A stretch of 64,000 nt of DNA from Thalassotalea fonticola (lineage in GTDB: Bacteria > Pseudomonadota > Gammaproteobacteria > Enterobacterales > Alteromonadaceae). This document shows positions 1-9,646 of the stretch, piece after piece. The stretch is taken from the NCBI RefSeq assembly GCF_032911225.1, contig NZ_CP136600.1:930001-994000 (forward strand). Direction: 5' to 3'. The position numbers and the translations under genes are program-made. The notes beneath the pieces were generated by a model. That model saw only the letters and a program-made list of their open reading frames with translations, searched no databases and was not told where the DNA came from. Numbering within the stretch: the first letter of the stretch is position 1; each line of letters begins with the position of its first letter.

Positions 1-1645
1 CCATTAAATCACATCCTGTAGTCATCGCACTGAGTATAGTCGTGTCAGAAATGGGCGAGCATTGATCGCCATACACGCTGCCATTAAGTACAGTAGCAAA
101 ACATACCGCCATAAATAGTTCGGGGTTTGTCAGACCTTGCGACTCACAGATTGCCCAAGCGAGTGGCATTGCCAGTGGAAAAGCGATTGCGTATGTACCC
201 CAGCTAGTGCCTGTTGAAAAAGCAATCACCATAGTCATTAATTGCAAAATAACCGGTAATAACCAAAACGGTAGCTGTGTACCCAGTTGTGATACGAGAA
301 ACAGACCACCACCTATTTCTTTACTAATAGTGCCAATAATAACTGCTAACATCAAAATTACCGAAGCGACAACAACCCCTTTTAAGCCATTACCAAAGCC
401 ATCAACAACATTGACAAGCGACATTCCTTTGCCTAAAGCGATAAAAATTGACAATAAAAGGGCACTGCCAAAGGCCCAGTTAATTTGTGGCGAACCGTAA
501 ACGATAAAAGTAACTACTGCAATCGCAATTAGACTTAGCAGAGGTATGAAAAATTCCAACACATGCGGATTGTAGTCTTCTGGAACATTACAATGCTGTA
601 ACTCTTTAGCACTCAGTGGCGTGGCATTACTTGCATCTAACTCACCCGTTGTTGCAGCGCGGTGATGTGCTGCTCTTATTCTCTTTCCTGAAAATTTGGT
701 TATATTTAAACTTAATAACAAGGTACCAACCACGGCAAGTATGCCGTAAAAACTAAATGGAATACTGCTAAAGAAAAATTTTAAACGATCTGTTTCAGTT
801 GCCAGGAATGCTACTCCCGGCACAAATATTAGCGCTTGTATATATGCGGGCCAGGCATTCAGGGCTATCACGGAAGCAATGGGAGACGCAGTAGAGTCAA
901 CAATGTAACTCATTTCTTCATGGCTAACACTTGCTTTATCCGCCAGTGGCCTTACCGTAGTACCAACCAGCACAGTACTCATGGTACCACCTTGAAAAAA
1001 TAAAATACCAAGCAACCAGGTTACAACTTTTGCCGATCTTGGGCCTCTAACAAAATGTTTTGTCATATAGTCAGCAAATGCCTGCGCGGCACCTGTTTTG
1101 GTCCAAACCCCCAATAATCCGCCTAATAACCATAAATACAACAATAAAATTGCTGCTGTTCCTTCTTTAGCAAGGTTTGGGATAATGACATTATCGGTGA
1201 GGTTGTATTCTCCTAACATAACTGCACCCACAACTACGCCACTAAATAAGGCGGTAATAGGCTCTCTTGTTAACAAACACAAGGCGATAGTGATAAAGGC
1301 GGGTAACAATGACCAAAGACTGAAATGAAACGCCGGTTTTAACAGGGTTAATTGCTGTTTATCGTCTACCACCCACTGTTGCTCTAATTGTGGCGGAAGT
1401 TGGCGTTTGTTTAAATTTTCCTGACTGAGCAACGATTCATGATAAGGCACACTGTTAGTGATAACAATTTCTTGATCTTTGTATTTATATGCGGGTAAAC
1501 CTGAGTCTGAGGTGTATATATTGTAAATATAAGATTGCTCAACCCAAGTTTTTTCAACATTTTTATTGATGTAAAGAGCGCAACACAGGCCAATTACAAA
1601 AACGAACAGGGCAACATGATTGTGACGTTCACTGATTAGCTTCAT
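1..1645 (-). CDS. NhaC-family Na+/H+ antiporter (C-terminus cut by window edge)
   Basis: An open frame runs on the minus strand from an ATG at 1645 to the first base without a stop, about 548 codons, so the 3' end lies outside the window. The protein starts with a membrane segment (after [10 protein letters not shown]), has a periplasmic stretch of about 85 residues, then many hydrophobic helices. Near the cut end it carries [19 protein letters not shown] and [17 protein letters not shown], the signature of NhaC-type sodium/proton antiporters. Family knowledge suggests cation/proton or substrate/cation exchange at the inner membrane; the substrate is not shown. A GGAAAA stretch precedes the ATG. 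It lies 182 bp downstream of the C45 hydrolase gene on the same strand and may share its transcript or have its own promoter. Confidence 0.85.
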   Translation of the reverse strand, partial: MKLISERHNHVALFVFVIGLCCALYINKNVEKTWVEQSYIYNIYTSDSGLPAYKYKDQEIVITNSVPYHESLLSQENLNKRQLPPQLEQQWVVDDKQQLTLLKPAFHFSLWSLLPAFITIALCLLTREPITALFSGVVVGAVMLGEYNLTDNVIIPNLAKEGTAAILLLYLWLLGGLLGVWTKTGAAQAFADYMTKHFVRGPRSAKVVTWLLGILFFQGGTMSTVLVGTTVRPLADKASVSHEEMSYIVDSTASPIASVIALNAWPAYIQALIFVPGVAFLATETDRLKFFFSSIPFSFYGILAVVGTLLLSLNITKFSGKRIRAAHHRAATTGELDASNATPLSAKELQHCNVPEDYNPHVLEFFIPLLSLIAIAVVTFIVYGSPQINWAFGSALLLSIFIALGKGMSLVNVVDGFGNGLKGVVVASVILMLAVIIGTISKEIGGGLFLVSQLGTQLPFWLLPVILQLMTMVIAFSTGTSWGTYAIAFPLAMPLAWAICESQGLTNPELFMAVCFATVLNGSVYGDQCSPISDTTILSAMTTGCDLM

Positions 1646-1827
1646 TCATTTTTCCATTGAAATTGCATTATTTAGCCTGCTAAGTAATGTGGATATTTGT
1701 TGATACAATATCTATCTATACAGGAAAAAAGCAGAAAAGAGAATGCTTAATTAATCGACATGTCGTAGTTGCAATGATAGTTAATGCGACCATCAATTAG
1801 AAACAAATTTAAGTTCAATTATGTTTA

Positions 1828-2820
1828 TTACATATATGCCGATGAACTGACGCTAATGTCGCCTTCAACAAAATGATCAAAGCTTTGTCGTAAAACTTGG
1901 CCATCAGGCCAGTGTAATTCAACCACACCAAGTAATGGTTGGTAGCGAGCAGTGTATAATGTCCCCCAACCATGCCAGTCGCTGGATTTTCTTAACAATG
2001 GTGGCTGCAGAAATAAATCAACCAAAGAATTTTTAGCTTCTCGGGGGTCGGCTATACGAGTTGATAAATACTGTGCTCGAGTGTAACTGTCGGCAATAGC
2101 ATCAATGTCTTCAATGGCACTGCCGTCTTGATGGTTGGTCGCGAAGGCTAGGGAGTTAACCTGAACTTTTTCGCCGGGACAAATTACAACTGTTTTGTTG
2201 TTACCTTGACGATCTACTACTGTAACGTTGTACGGCATATGAATGGGCACATGGGTCAACACGTCAACGGCTTGTTCGGTAGTGCTGCAAAACTCTAGTA
2301 TATAACGTAATACTATGGTGATGGCAAAACCGTCACCATGTGCCTGACGGCCACCGTAGGCTAGTGAAACTGCCAAGCCATGCTCATTCATCCCATCAAT
2401 AACCCCCCATAAACAGTCGGTCATGGCAATTACCCGAGTCCCATTCCAATTGGTATGCAATAATAATCGGTCGCATAACTGTGAAGGGAAGTCATAATTT
2501 CGCACCAGTTCGATACCGTAGTTGGTTTTGCAAGCTTGAGAGCAACCAGAGCGAAAAACAGGCGGTTTATACAGACATAAAAATGCACACGTTTGCTCAT
2601 CAGCACCAAAGGCCTGGCATAAACCATCATAGGTAACGAGTAATTTGGGCATAAATTGTTGTATTTTTTCTCGCCCCTCTTGCGCACTTACACGTTCAGG
2701 GGCGCGGCTTAACCAGCGATGATAAGCTGGCCAGGTTTGAGCGTAGGTTAATGCCAACTTTTCACCTAGAAAGTGTTCTTGTTGGGACGAAAACCCCATT
2801 GTGGGGATTTGTTCAATCAT
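1828..2820 (-). CDS. C45-type Ntn hydrolase / acyltransferase-like protein
   Basis: A 330-residue protein of the acyl-CoA:6-aminopenicillanate acyltransferase (peptidase C45) / choloylglycine hydrolase superfamily. The signature is FRSGCSQACKTNYG followed by VRNYDF, with Cys93 as the expected N-terminal nucleophile after self-cleavage. The pieces WGVIDGMNEHGLAVSLAYGG and YNVTVVDRQGN also fit the fold. Family members hydrolyse or transfer acyl groups on amide bonds; the substrate here is unknown. No signal peptide is visible, so it is likely cytoplasmic. Its ATG overlaps the stop of the upstream nitrilase gene by 4 bp, so the two are translationally coupled and probably act on the same compound class. 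Confidence 0.85.
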   Translation of the reverse strand: MIEQIPTMGFSSQQEHFLGEKLALTYAQTWPAYHRWLSRAPERVSAQEGREKIQQFMPKLLVTYDGLCQAFGADEQTCAFLCLYKPPVFRSGCSQACKTNYGIELVRNYDFPSQLCDRLLLHTNWNGTRVIAMTDCLWGVIDGMNEHGLAVSLAYGGRQAHGDGFAITIVLRYILEFCSTTEQAVDVLTHVPIHMPYNVTVVDRQGNNKTVVICPGEKVQVNSLAFATNHQDGSAIEDIDAIADSYTRAQYLSTRIADPREAKNSLVDLFLQPPLLRKSSDWHGWGTLYTARYQPLLGVVELHWPDGQVLRQSFDHFVEGDISVSSSAYM

Positions 2821-4031
2821 GATTTAATGTATTGCTTAAACTGCGCTGAAGCATCTTTTAACCATTTTAAGTTGCCGTTTTCAGACTCCGTGCCGGCACT
2901 ATTTTTATCGATCTCTATTTTTACACTTTCAGCTACTTTAGTCATAGCCGATAAATCAACAGTTTCTTTGGCTGCTATTGTTAAATTCAACTGTTTATGT
3001 GGCTCATTTGCTGCTGATGGATTATCACCAGAATGGTCTAAAGCCAAATTGCCATAATCAACTACGTTCAGATCATCGTTTGGCTCTGCAATTTTGTGCT
3101 GAGTAAATGGCTGAGTAACATCAGGGATAACAACATCATTATTAACACTTGGGCCCGGTTCTGTTGCGATCCTGCTTTTACTTTCCCTAGTTGGTTTTTG
3201 CAATGGACCTAAGCTGTCAAGATAATCATTCGTTCGTTGTTCTTTGTTATAAACAGTAAAGTTTATTTTGCTGTCACGAAAACTTTTTAGTGGTTGGCCT
3301 AGACTCCGTAAACCTACTTCTCGTTGACGACGAACGAGATCGAAATCAATTTCAGTAACCAAGTACTCATCAGTTTCACCTGCTTGATGCAGGACTCTGC
3401 CAGAAGGATCAATAAGGCATGACTGACCGACACCACCGACCCCCAAACCATTGACATCAATGATGTAGCTTTGAAAAAGAGCGCCACTACTACGGGCCAG
3501 GTTTAATTCAATCTCACGATCATTAGTGCCGGTTAATACCGGGTGCAAAATAACTTCAGCGCCCATTGAAGTAAGAGTCCGAAGTACCTCAGGAAACCAC
3601 ATGTCATAACAGATGCACACACCAAAACGGCCCGCGCCAGGTACATCAAATACTACAAATTCGTCCCCAGCTTCTACGCCTTCTTCAAAAGGACAAAATG
3701 GGAATAGCTTTCTATGACGGGCAATAACTTGGCCCTGTGGGTTGATCACTGGCGCGGTATTAAAAATTGCATTATCTCGTTGTTCAAAAAACGAACCGGG
3801 AATTAGCCATATGTTATGTTTTTGTGCCATAGCACAAAAACGATCTTCAGTTACCCCAGGCATGGGTTCTGCAAAACTATGTAAAGGACCATGAGCGGCC
3901 AGTTCACTGACAACTACCATCTCTACCCATGGGTACAAGCTCATCAGTACATTAATTTTATCTTCAATCGCGTCTACATTGTTACCATGCTGCAAATTCA
4001 TTTGTATGCCAGCTATACCAAATGGCGTCAT
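2817..4031 (-). CDS. Nitrilase-superfamily carbon-nitrogen hydrolase with long acidic tail
   Basis: A 404-residue protein. The first 270 or so residues form a carbon-nitrogen hydrolase domain with the Glu-Lys-Cys triad: Glu43 (VVVSELAAHGPL), Lys108 (ARHRKLFPF) and Cys141 (GVCICYDMWFPEVLR). This predicts a cytosolic amidase or N-carbamoyl hydrolase; the substrate cannot be read. From about residue 285 there is a polar, acidic, low-complexity extension of about 120 residues that ordinary family members (about 260-300 residues) lack. It is the first gene of a leftward unit with the C45 hydrolase and diverges from the PLP decarboxylase gene across a 728-bp gap. Confidence 0.88.
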   Translation of the reverse strand: MTPFGIAGIQMNLQHGNNVDAIEDKINVLMSLYPWVEMVVVSELAAHGPLHSFAEPMPGVTEDRFCAMAQKHNIWLIPGSFFEQRDNAIFNTAPVINPQGQVIARHRKLFPFCPFEEGVEAGDEFVVFDVPGAGRFGVCICYDMWFPEVLRTLTSMGAEVILHPVLTGTNDREIELNLARSSGALFQSYIIDVNGLGVGGVGQSCLIDPSGRVLHQAGETDEYLVTEIDFDLVRRQREVGLRSLGQPLKSFRDSKINFTVYNKEQRTNDYLDSLGPLQKPTRESKSRIATEPGPSVNNDVVIPDVTQPFTQHKIAEPNDDLNVVDYGNLALDHSGDNPSAANEPHKQLNLTIAAKETVDLSAMTKVAESVKIEIDKNSAGTESENGNLKWLKDASAQFKQYIKS

Positions 4032-4759
4032 AATTAGTGTGTCCTGATTTAGTGATTATTATGTGGAAAGCCCTTGATTCATAATAGCCTAATTTGGTGT
4101 GGCAAATGCGACGGCTATTAACAAAAGCGGATTTATTGCAACCTGCTAATTGAAATAGTTAACTTACTCTTTCTGCAGATTTGTCTTTTTTGTTCTGAAT
4201 CAAAATTTATCAAATTTTATCGAGAATTAGAAACACCAAGGTATACCTTTTTATCACTAGTGCATAACGTAAAGTTAATATTAATTGTTGTTCTAGTCAT
4301 AAAAACATCAATATCTGACTACATTTTAACCATTAAAACATAGCATTAACATTCAGATTAAACAATATTAACAACCCACTCTCCGTTTACGAAAATGTTA
4401 TGTATTCAATAGGATAGCGTATGTTTTGGTTCCGTTCATGGTTTGATTTTGTGCTAATCGATAACTTTTGTTGATCCTATCATTGGCAAAATTTTTATTT
4501 CCATCTAATTATCTATGAGCAACTTCTGTTGCTGTCACTCTATAACTTTAGGTTATCAATTTCACAAAAATCAGAATCTCTAAAATGCTGTGCTTATATT
4601 TTTTCTATGTATATTAAGACTTTAGAATTAATGGTCTTGCTTATAAATATCTCACACTACTGTGACAATAAAATACGTCTAATTTAATACGACGGAAATT
4701 TATATAAGGCTGATGGTAAACCTTGAACTTTATACGAACAAACACTGGATAATTACATT
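4032..4759. other. 728-bp divergent intergenic region
   Basis: A very AT-rich gap between the divergent nitrilase and decarboxylase genes. I see no credible ORF. The only clear signal is a LysR-type palindrome at 4542-4556. It must contain promoters for both directions, but no clear -35/-10 pair stands out. Confidence 0.6.
4542..4556. promoter_or_regulatory. Putative LysR-type operator ATAAC-TTTAG-GTTAT
   Basis: A 15-bp inverted repeat with ATAAC/GTTAT arms and a T-N11-A core, the classic LysR-type recognition shape. The identical 15-mer occurs at 13501-13515, and a one-base variant at 19627-19641. It lies about 200 bp before the decarboxylase ATG. That LysR binds it is an inference from recurrence. 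Confidence 0.6.
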
Positions 4760-7642
4760 ATGAGTAACGTTGAAAATAAAAAAACTCAAGAGATGATCGG
4801 CTTTTATCATCAACTTAATAATAAACGGCAAGATACCTGGGTGAAATTAAAAAAATATACCTTTCACCTTTCAACTAGCAGTCGCAGCAGTAAAGGGCAT
4901 AACCGATTAAAGAAGGCAGTTGAACTCTCATTAACGTCACTGGAAAGTATTGAGGATTATACCGCATTTCCATCGAAAGAAGATTTTCGTTATTTATGGA
5001 TCCAATTTGAACAGAAAGATTATGTTGGCTTAACCCATTCGGTCGCGCAAATTCATTATTTTTTGGAAAATGGTACTTATCGCCGTAAAGACGTGGATTT
5101 ATCTTTATCAACCACTGAATCAAAAGCCAATTTAGAAGCGGATGATGAAAACCCGAATAGTATTCAGGGGGCGAATAATTCTCGCTCAAGACCATATTTT
5201 GAAGTTCTTATTGTCGATGATTTACTCATTGATGCAGAAAACCAATTGCTCAATGCGATGCGAACTATGCGTCATCATGATGATCAGTTCACCTACAACA
5301 CCATCGTTGTGCCTACATTTGAAGATGCCATTATCGCGGTGTTAATTAACCCTAATATTCAAGCCTGCATCTTACGACCTAGTTTTCCGATGAAATCGAA
5401 ACGTAATAGCGGTCTGATTACTCATGTAGTTGCGGCTATCGATGAAAAGCTGCGTAAATATGTTTATAACAGTAAAAATCAGGGCAGTGAACTGGGTCGA
5501 TTGATCAATTATTTACGACCAGAGTTGGATTTATACTTAATCTCCGACATGGCCATGGAAACTACCAATCAAGATGATGATGGATATTTTAAACGAGTAT
5601 TTTATAGTGAAAACTCCAACTTAGATATGCACCACAGTATTTTGGGCGGTATTGCTGAACGTTTTGATACACCATTTTTTTCAGCCCTAAAAAAATACAG
5701 TCGAAAACCTACCGGTATATTTCATGCGTTGCCAATTTCTCGTGCAAAATCGATAGAAAAATCGAACTGGATAGGAGATATGCTCGACTTTTATGGGGCC
5801 AATATATTTCTCGCTGAAACGTCCACTACATCCGGTGGGTTAGATTCATTATTGCAACCTAAAGGACCGTTAAAAAAAGCCCAAGAATATGCATCTAGAG
5901 CCTACGGATCGCGCAGTTCTTATTTTGTCACAAACGGCACATCAACTGCGAATAAAATCGTAGTACAAGCGCTGGTGCAGCCGGGTGATATTATTTTGGT
6001 TGACCGAGATTGTCATAAGTCACATCACTACGGCATGGTACTTTCTGGAGCACACGTAAAGTATTTGGATTCTTACCCGATAAATGATCTCTCCATCTAT
6101 GGCGGCGTACCATTAAAAGAAATAAAGCGAAACTTATTGAAATACAAAGAATTAGGTCAGTTAGATCGAGTTAAAATGTTGCTGTTGACCAATTGTACCT
6201 TTGACGGTGTGGTATATAACGTGCGTCAAGTGATGGAAGAATGTCTGGCAATAAAACCAGATTTAGTGTTTTTATGGGATGAAGCCTGGTTTGCTTTTGC
6301 TAGCTTTAACCCTATTTATCGTACCCGTACAGCAATGTTTTCAGCAGCATCATTAAGTAGACGTTTTAAGCGCACAAAATATCGTAAAAAATATGAAGCC
6401 TATCAGCAGCACCTTGCCAAATTGTCACCCGATGAACAGCACGCCTGGATGTTAGAAAATAAGCTGATGCCTAATCCGGATATTGCCAGAATTCGTACGT
6501 ATACCACGCAATCCACACACAAAACATTAACATCGTTACGTCAAGGTTCGATGATCCATATCTTTGATCAGGATTTTCGACAAAAAGTTGAAAGTACCTT
6601 TAACGAAGCGTATATGACACATACGTCTACTTCGCCAAATTATCAAATTTTGGCATCACTTGATATTGGTCGTCGACAAGCCGAACTTGAAGGCTATGAA
6701 ATGGTCAACAAGCAGCTTGAATTGTCAATGACTATGCGTCAATCGGCGTATCAAAGTGAACGTTTGAAGAAATACTTTGATGTACTCGTTAATAAAGATC
6801 TGGTTCCCGCTGAATTCCGTGAATCCGGCGTTGAAACATACTTCAATGTTGACAGCGGTTTCAGCCAAATGGAAGAAGCCTGGGCTAATGATGAGTTTGT
6901 GGTCGATCCAACCAGGATCACCGTGCATATTGGTAAAACCGGTATCGATGGTAATACCTTCAAAGATAAGTATTTGATGGATAAATACGGCATCCAAATT
7001 AATAAAACCTCGCGAAATACCATTCTTTTCATGGTTAATATTGGTACTTCGCGTAGCTCGATCATGTATCTATTAAATTGTTTATACAAAACCGTTAATG
7101 AATTGGAAATTCGTGATGAAGAAATGAGTCCGGCCGAACGTGCTATTCATCAAAAACGGGTTGTATCATTAACCAAAGAGTTACCGCCATTGCCTGACTT
7201 TAGTTGCTTTCATAGTGCTTTTCGACCCGGTACAAATCTGGGTACAGATGAAGGAGATATTCGTAAAGCCTATTTCCTTTCTTATGATTGTGACAATTAT
7301 GAATACATAAACTTAGATAACGGTGAACTTGAGCGCGCAATGCAAGCAGGAAGAGAGCTTGTTTCAAGTACTTTTATTATCCCTTATCCACCAGGTTTCC
7401 CTATTTTAGTACCAGGGCAAGTGATCAGCCAAGAAATTTTGGAATACATGAAAGCACTCGATGTGACCGAAATTCATGGCTATAACCCTGAGCTTGGTTT
7501 AAGTGTGTTTACTGAACAAGCTTTAAATCGACTCGAACAAAAAATGGTTGCTGAATTGGCAGCGGTTATGCCAATTAAAGAGCCCGCAAAGGTAGTCAAA
7601 ACGGCAACTAAGCGAAAACAAAAAGTACCCGCAATAAAGTAA
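4760..7642 (+). CDS. Long Orn/Lys/Arg-type PLP decarboxylase (fold type I)
   Basis: A 960-residue protein. Residues 1-145 are a family-atypical N-terminal extension. Residues about 147-260 resemble the receiver-like wing domain of bacterial basic amino acid decarboxylases (YFEVLIVDDLLIDAENQLL). The PLP domain follows with FVTNGTSTANKIVVQ, HKSHHYGM, Asp507 in FLWDEAWFAFAS and the Schiff-base lysine Lys588 in STHKTLTSLRQGSMIH. The C-terminal domain has PYPPGFPILVPGQ. AdiA/LdcI-type enzymes are about 710-755 residues, so this is a distinct long clade. Reaction class: decarboxylation of an amino acid to an amine; substrate unknown. It is followed by an ATP-grasp gene after a 106-bp gap with two hairpins, and a LysR-type box lies upstream. 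Confidence 0.88.
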   Translation: MSNVENKKTQEMIGFYHQLNNKRQDTWVKLKKYTFHLSTSSRSSKGHNRLKKAVELSLTSLESIEDYTAFPSKEDFRYLWIQFEQKDYVGLTHSVAQIHYFLENGTYRRKDVDLSLSTTESKANLEADDENPNSIQGANNSRSRPYFEVLIVDDLLIDAENQLLNAMRTMRHHDDQFTYNTIVVPTFEDAIIAVLINPNIQACILRPSFPMKSKRNSGLITHVVAAIDEKLRKYVYNSKNQGSELGRLINYLRPELDLYLISDMAMETTNQDDDGYFKRVFYSENSNLDMHHSILGGIAERFDTPFFSALKKYSRKPTGIFHALPISRAKSIEKSNWIGDMLDFYGANIFLAETSTTSGGLDSLLQPKGPLKKAQEYASRAYGSRSSYFVTNGTSTANKIVVQALVQPGDIILVDRDCHKSHHYGMVLSGAHVKYLDSYPINDLSIYGGVPLKEIKRNLLKYKELGQLDRVKMLLLTNCTFDGVVYNVRQVMEECLAIKPDLVFLWDEAWFAFASFNPIYRTRTAMFSAASLSRRFKRTKYRKKYEAYQQHLAKLSPDEQHAWMLENKLMPNPDIARIRTYTTQSTHKTLTSLRQGSMIHIFDQDFRQKVESTFNEAYMTHTSTSPNYQILASLDIGRRQAELEGYEMVNKQLELSMTMRQSAYQSERLKKYFDVLVNKDLVPAEFRESGVETYFNVDSGFSQMEEAWANDEFVVDPTRITVHIGKTGIDGNTFKDKYLMDKYGIQINKTSRNTILFMVNIGTSRSSIMYLLNCLYKTVNELEIRDEEMSPAERAIHQKRVVSLTKELPPLPDFSCFHSAFRPGTNLGTDEGDIRKAYFLSYDCDNYEYINLDNGELERAMQAGRELVSSTFIIPYPPGFPILVPGQVISQEILEYMKALDVTEIHGYNPELGLSVFTEQALNRLEQKMVAELAAVMPIKEPAKVVKTATKRKQKVPAIK

Positions 7643-7693
7643 CAGGTAGTTACTTTATTACAACTCGCCCCTCTGGTGCATAACTCAGAGGGG
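7633..7693 (+). other. Two adjacent intercistronic hairpins
   Basis: 7633-7659 forms a perfect 10-bp stem (AATAAAGTAA / TTACTTTATT, 7-nt loop) that includes the decarboxylase stop codon. 7668-7693 forms a perfect 8-bp GC-rich stem (CCCCTCTG / CAGAGGGG). Neither is followed by a T-run, so they look like mRNA processing or stabilising elements between the decarboxylase and ATP-grasp genes rather than terminators. Confidence 0.55.
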
Positions 7694-7748
7694 ATTAAAC
7701 TAAAAAACACGATAACAACACTAATCAGACTCTAAAGAGAATACAGCT

Positions 7749-9194
7749 ATGAAAAAACTCAATGGTTTAACGGAAATATACAAATTTTTTCGGACCTACA
7801 AAAAACCGATATATTTTGTTTCAGCATCGCCTTTTAATATTTTAGGATTAGGACAGCTAGTTCCTTCGCTGACGTATGTTAACTATTTTGATTGTTTTGA
7901 TGGTGTACATCATCGGGTATTTACCCCCAAAGATCGTGGCGCCCCTGAATTCACCTGTTTAGAAGATGTAGTTAACTATTTGTTAGAGCATAACGAAACA
8001 AAAGACTACATGGCAAAGCAGGGCGGTGGTGGACATATGATGGCAGTGATGTTCGATGAAAAAACAGAACAACTTGCTAAAGATATGGGTATTAACTTAG
8101 CGATGCCATCGCACGAATTACGTAACCATTTAGACTCGAAAATTGTCACTACCCAAATGGCCAATGAAGCCGGGGTAGCTAGTGTACCAAATGTGTTGGG
8201 TGAAGCCGAAACCTTTGAGCAGTTAATGGCGTTGGCAAAATCAGGAAAGCTAGGTAAAGACTTAGTGGTACAAACACCATACGGAGATTCGGGTAAAACC
8301 ACGTTCTTTATCGCCTCGGAAAAAGATTGGCAGCAATATGAAAAGCTGATCATCGGCCAAGAAATTAAAGTAATGAAACGCATTGACCCACGTTGTGGCA
8401 CTGTTGAAGCCGTAGCGACGAAACACGGCACTATTGTAGGCCCTATTTTAACTGAACTTGTTGGTCATAAAGAACTCACCCCATTTAAAGGCGGATGGAG
8501 CGGTAACGAGGGTTTCGTTAATGTACTCGAAAAAAATGCTCGTACTAAATTAGAGCGCATGGTGAAAAAATTTGGTGAGCGCCTTTATCAAGAAGGTTAT
8601 AAAGGTACTTTCTGTATTGATTATTTGATTGATAAAAAAGATGGTCGTATGTATCTTGGCGAATTAAACCCGCGCATCAGTGGGGCATCACCAATCACTA
8701 ATTTATTGACACAAAAATACGGTGGCGTGCCATTGTTGATGTTTCATTTGTTAGAGCATATGGGGATTGACTATGATATCAATATTCGTGACATCCAAAA
8801 ACGCTGGCGTGATTTTGATACCTGGTCACAAGTTGTTTTCAAACATACCGGTGACGATGTTCGGTTACTTAAACAGGTGCCACGCTCTGGTATTTGGCGA
8901 ACTACCCAAAACAATGATGTTGAATTAGTGCGTCGAACTGCCGATTGGAGTAATGTGTCAGGTATGGATGAAGCATTCTTTTTACGAATTTTAGGACCAG
9001 GAGAGTACATTTATAAAGGTGCTGATATGGGAGTGTTGTTAGTTAGAGGTCATTTGCAAACTAAAAACGACAAACTTACACCTAGGGCTAAAAATTGGGT
9101 TGGGGCAATGAAGTCGCAGTTCCAATCAGCAAGCCTTGAGACTGAAATTCACCCTAGTTTATCTGATACGGATATACTCGGTAAGGTTTTTTAA
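7749..9194 (+). CDS. ATP-grasp family ligase (biotin carboxylase-like)
   Basis: A 481-residue protein with an ATP-grasp core. It has an unusual N-terminal domain (YFVSASPFNILGLGQLVPSL), a nucleotide-binding stretch around residues 175-190 (VVQTPYGDSGKTTFF) and the metal-binding ELNPRISG motif (Glu305, Asn307) after YLIDKKDGRMYLG. Such enzymes join a carboxylate to an amine or thiol through an acyl phosphate. No BCCP or carboxyltransferase partner is nearby, so true biotin carboxylase activity is unlikely. Lying directly behind the PLP decarboxylase, it could ligate the amine that enzyme makes, which is inference. A strong terminator follows. Confidence 0.85.
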   Translation: MKKLNGLTEIYKFFRTYKKPIYFVSASPFNILGLGQLVPSLTYVNYFDCFDGVHHRVFTPKDRGAPEFTCLEDVVNYLLEHNETKDYMAKQGGGGHMMAVMFDEKTEQLAKDMGINLAMPSHELRNHLDSKIVTTQMANEAGVASVPNVLGEAETFEQLMALAKSGKLGKDLVVQTPYGDSGKTTFFIASEKDWQQYEKLIIGQEIKVMKRIDPRCGTVEAVATKHGTIVGPILTELVGHKELTPFKGGWSGNEGFVNVLEKNARTKLERMVKKFGERLYQEGYKGTFCIDYLIDKKDGRMYLGELNPRISGASPITNLLTQKYGGVPLLMFHLLEHMGIDYDINIRDIQKRWRDFDTWSQVVFKHTGDDVRLLKQVPRSGIWRTTQNNDVELVRRTADWSNVSGMDEAFFLRILGPGEYIYKGADMGVLLVRGHLQTKNDKLTPRAKNWVGAMKSQFQSASLETEIHPSLSDTDILGKVF

Positions 9195-9294
9195 AGGCTC
9201 ATTTAACTTCTTGTACCAGTAGTTAATAATACTAAAAATAACAAAATTTATAGCATCTCTGATAATTGTAAATTAATTCTCTCTGAATTAAAAA

Positions 9295-9327
9295 GGCTAG
9301 GAATATTTATTCCTAGCCTTTTTTTTA
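9295..9327 (+). terminator. Rho-independent terminator of the decarboxylase/ATP-grasp unit
   Basis: A 9-bp stem GGCTAGGAA / TTCCTAGCC with a short AT loop is followed by eight Ts. Confidence 0.85.
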
Positions 9328-9463
9328 TATAAAGAATACTAGGCCACAACACATTAAATGACGTAATTAAATTACATAAATATCGCTTAAAATCACATTA
9401 AACTTGATTCTTACCTGTTATTGTTGTAAAAATACTACAAAATATATTAAAGAGGAAAGGTTG

Positions 9464-9601
9464 ATGGAAGATCAAAATGAAGTAATTGAAGAAAAAAATA
9501 CGTTAGAGTCAACAAAGTTTGATTATGATAATGGCGGTTGGCCACGCGATTTTGATATTCGTATTGAAGTGGCTGAACAACGTGAAGTATTTGACGTATA
9601 A
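9464..9601 (+). CDS. Small acidic protein of unknown function (45 aa)
   Basis: The start is set by a good Shine-Dalgarno (AGAGGAAAGG) just before the ATG at 9464; a longer in-frame reading from 9404 has no such signal. The peptide begins MEDQNEVIEEK, contains DYDNGGWPRDFDIRIEV and ends REVFDV. It is highly acidic with no signal peptide or membrane helix. It lies after the ATP-grasp terminator, so it has its own promoter (a possible TATATT -10 lies close upstream), and it converges on the channel gene. I do not recognise a family. Confidence 0.55.
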   Translation: MEDQNEVIEEKNTLESTKFDYDNGGWPRDFDIRIEVAEQREVFDV

Positions 9602-9646
9602 AAAAATACGAAGCTGATTTGATATTTAATCAAATAGGTATAAAAG

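Noticed and set aside
207..1328. Plus-strand ORFs of 97 and 76 residues
   Set aside because: Antisense shadows of the NhaC-family gene, with no family motif or ribosome site.
1411..1593. 60-residue minus-strand ORF
   Set aside because: It lies out of frame inside the N-terminal part of the NhaC-family gene, whose frame is open and motif-bearing throughout.
4409..4483. Inverted ATAGGAT / ATCCTAT pair
   Set aside because: Short arms with about 60 bp between them in very AT-rich DNA; likely chance.
4032..4759. Riboswitch or small RNA in the long gap before the decarboxylase
   Set aside because: No consensus structure could be recognised; only the LysR-type palindrome stands out.
7749..9194. 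True biotin carboxylase subunit
   Set aside because: The N-terminal domain is unlike AccC and no BCCP or carboxyltransferase gene is nearby, so only the ATP-grasp class is claimed.
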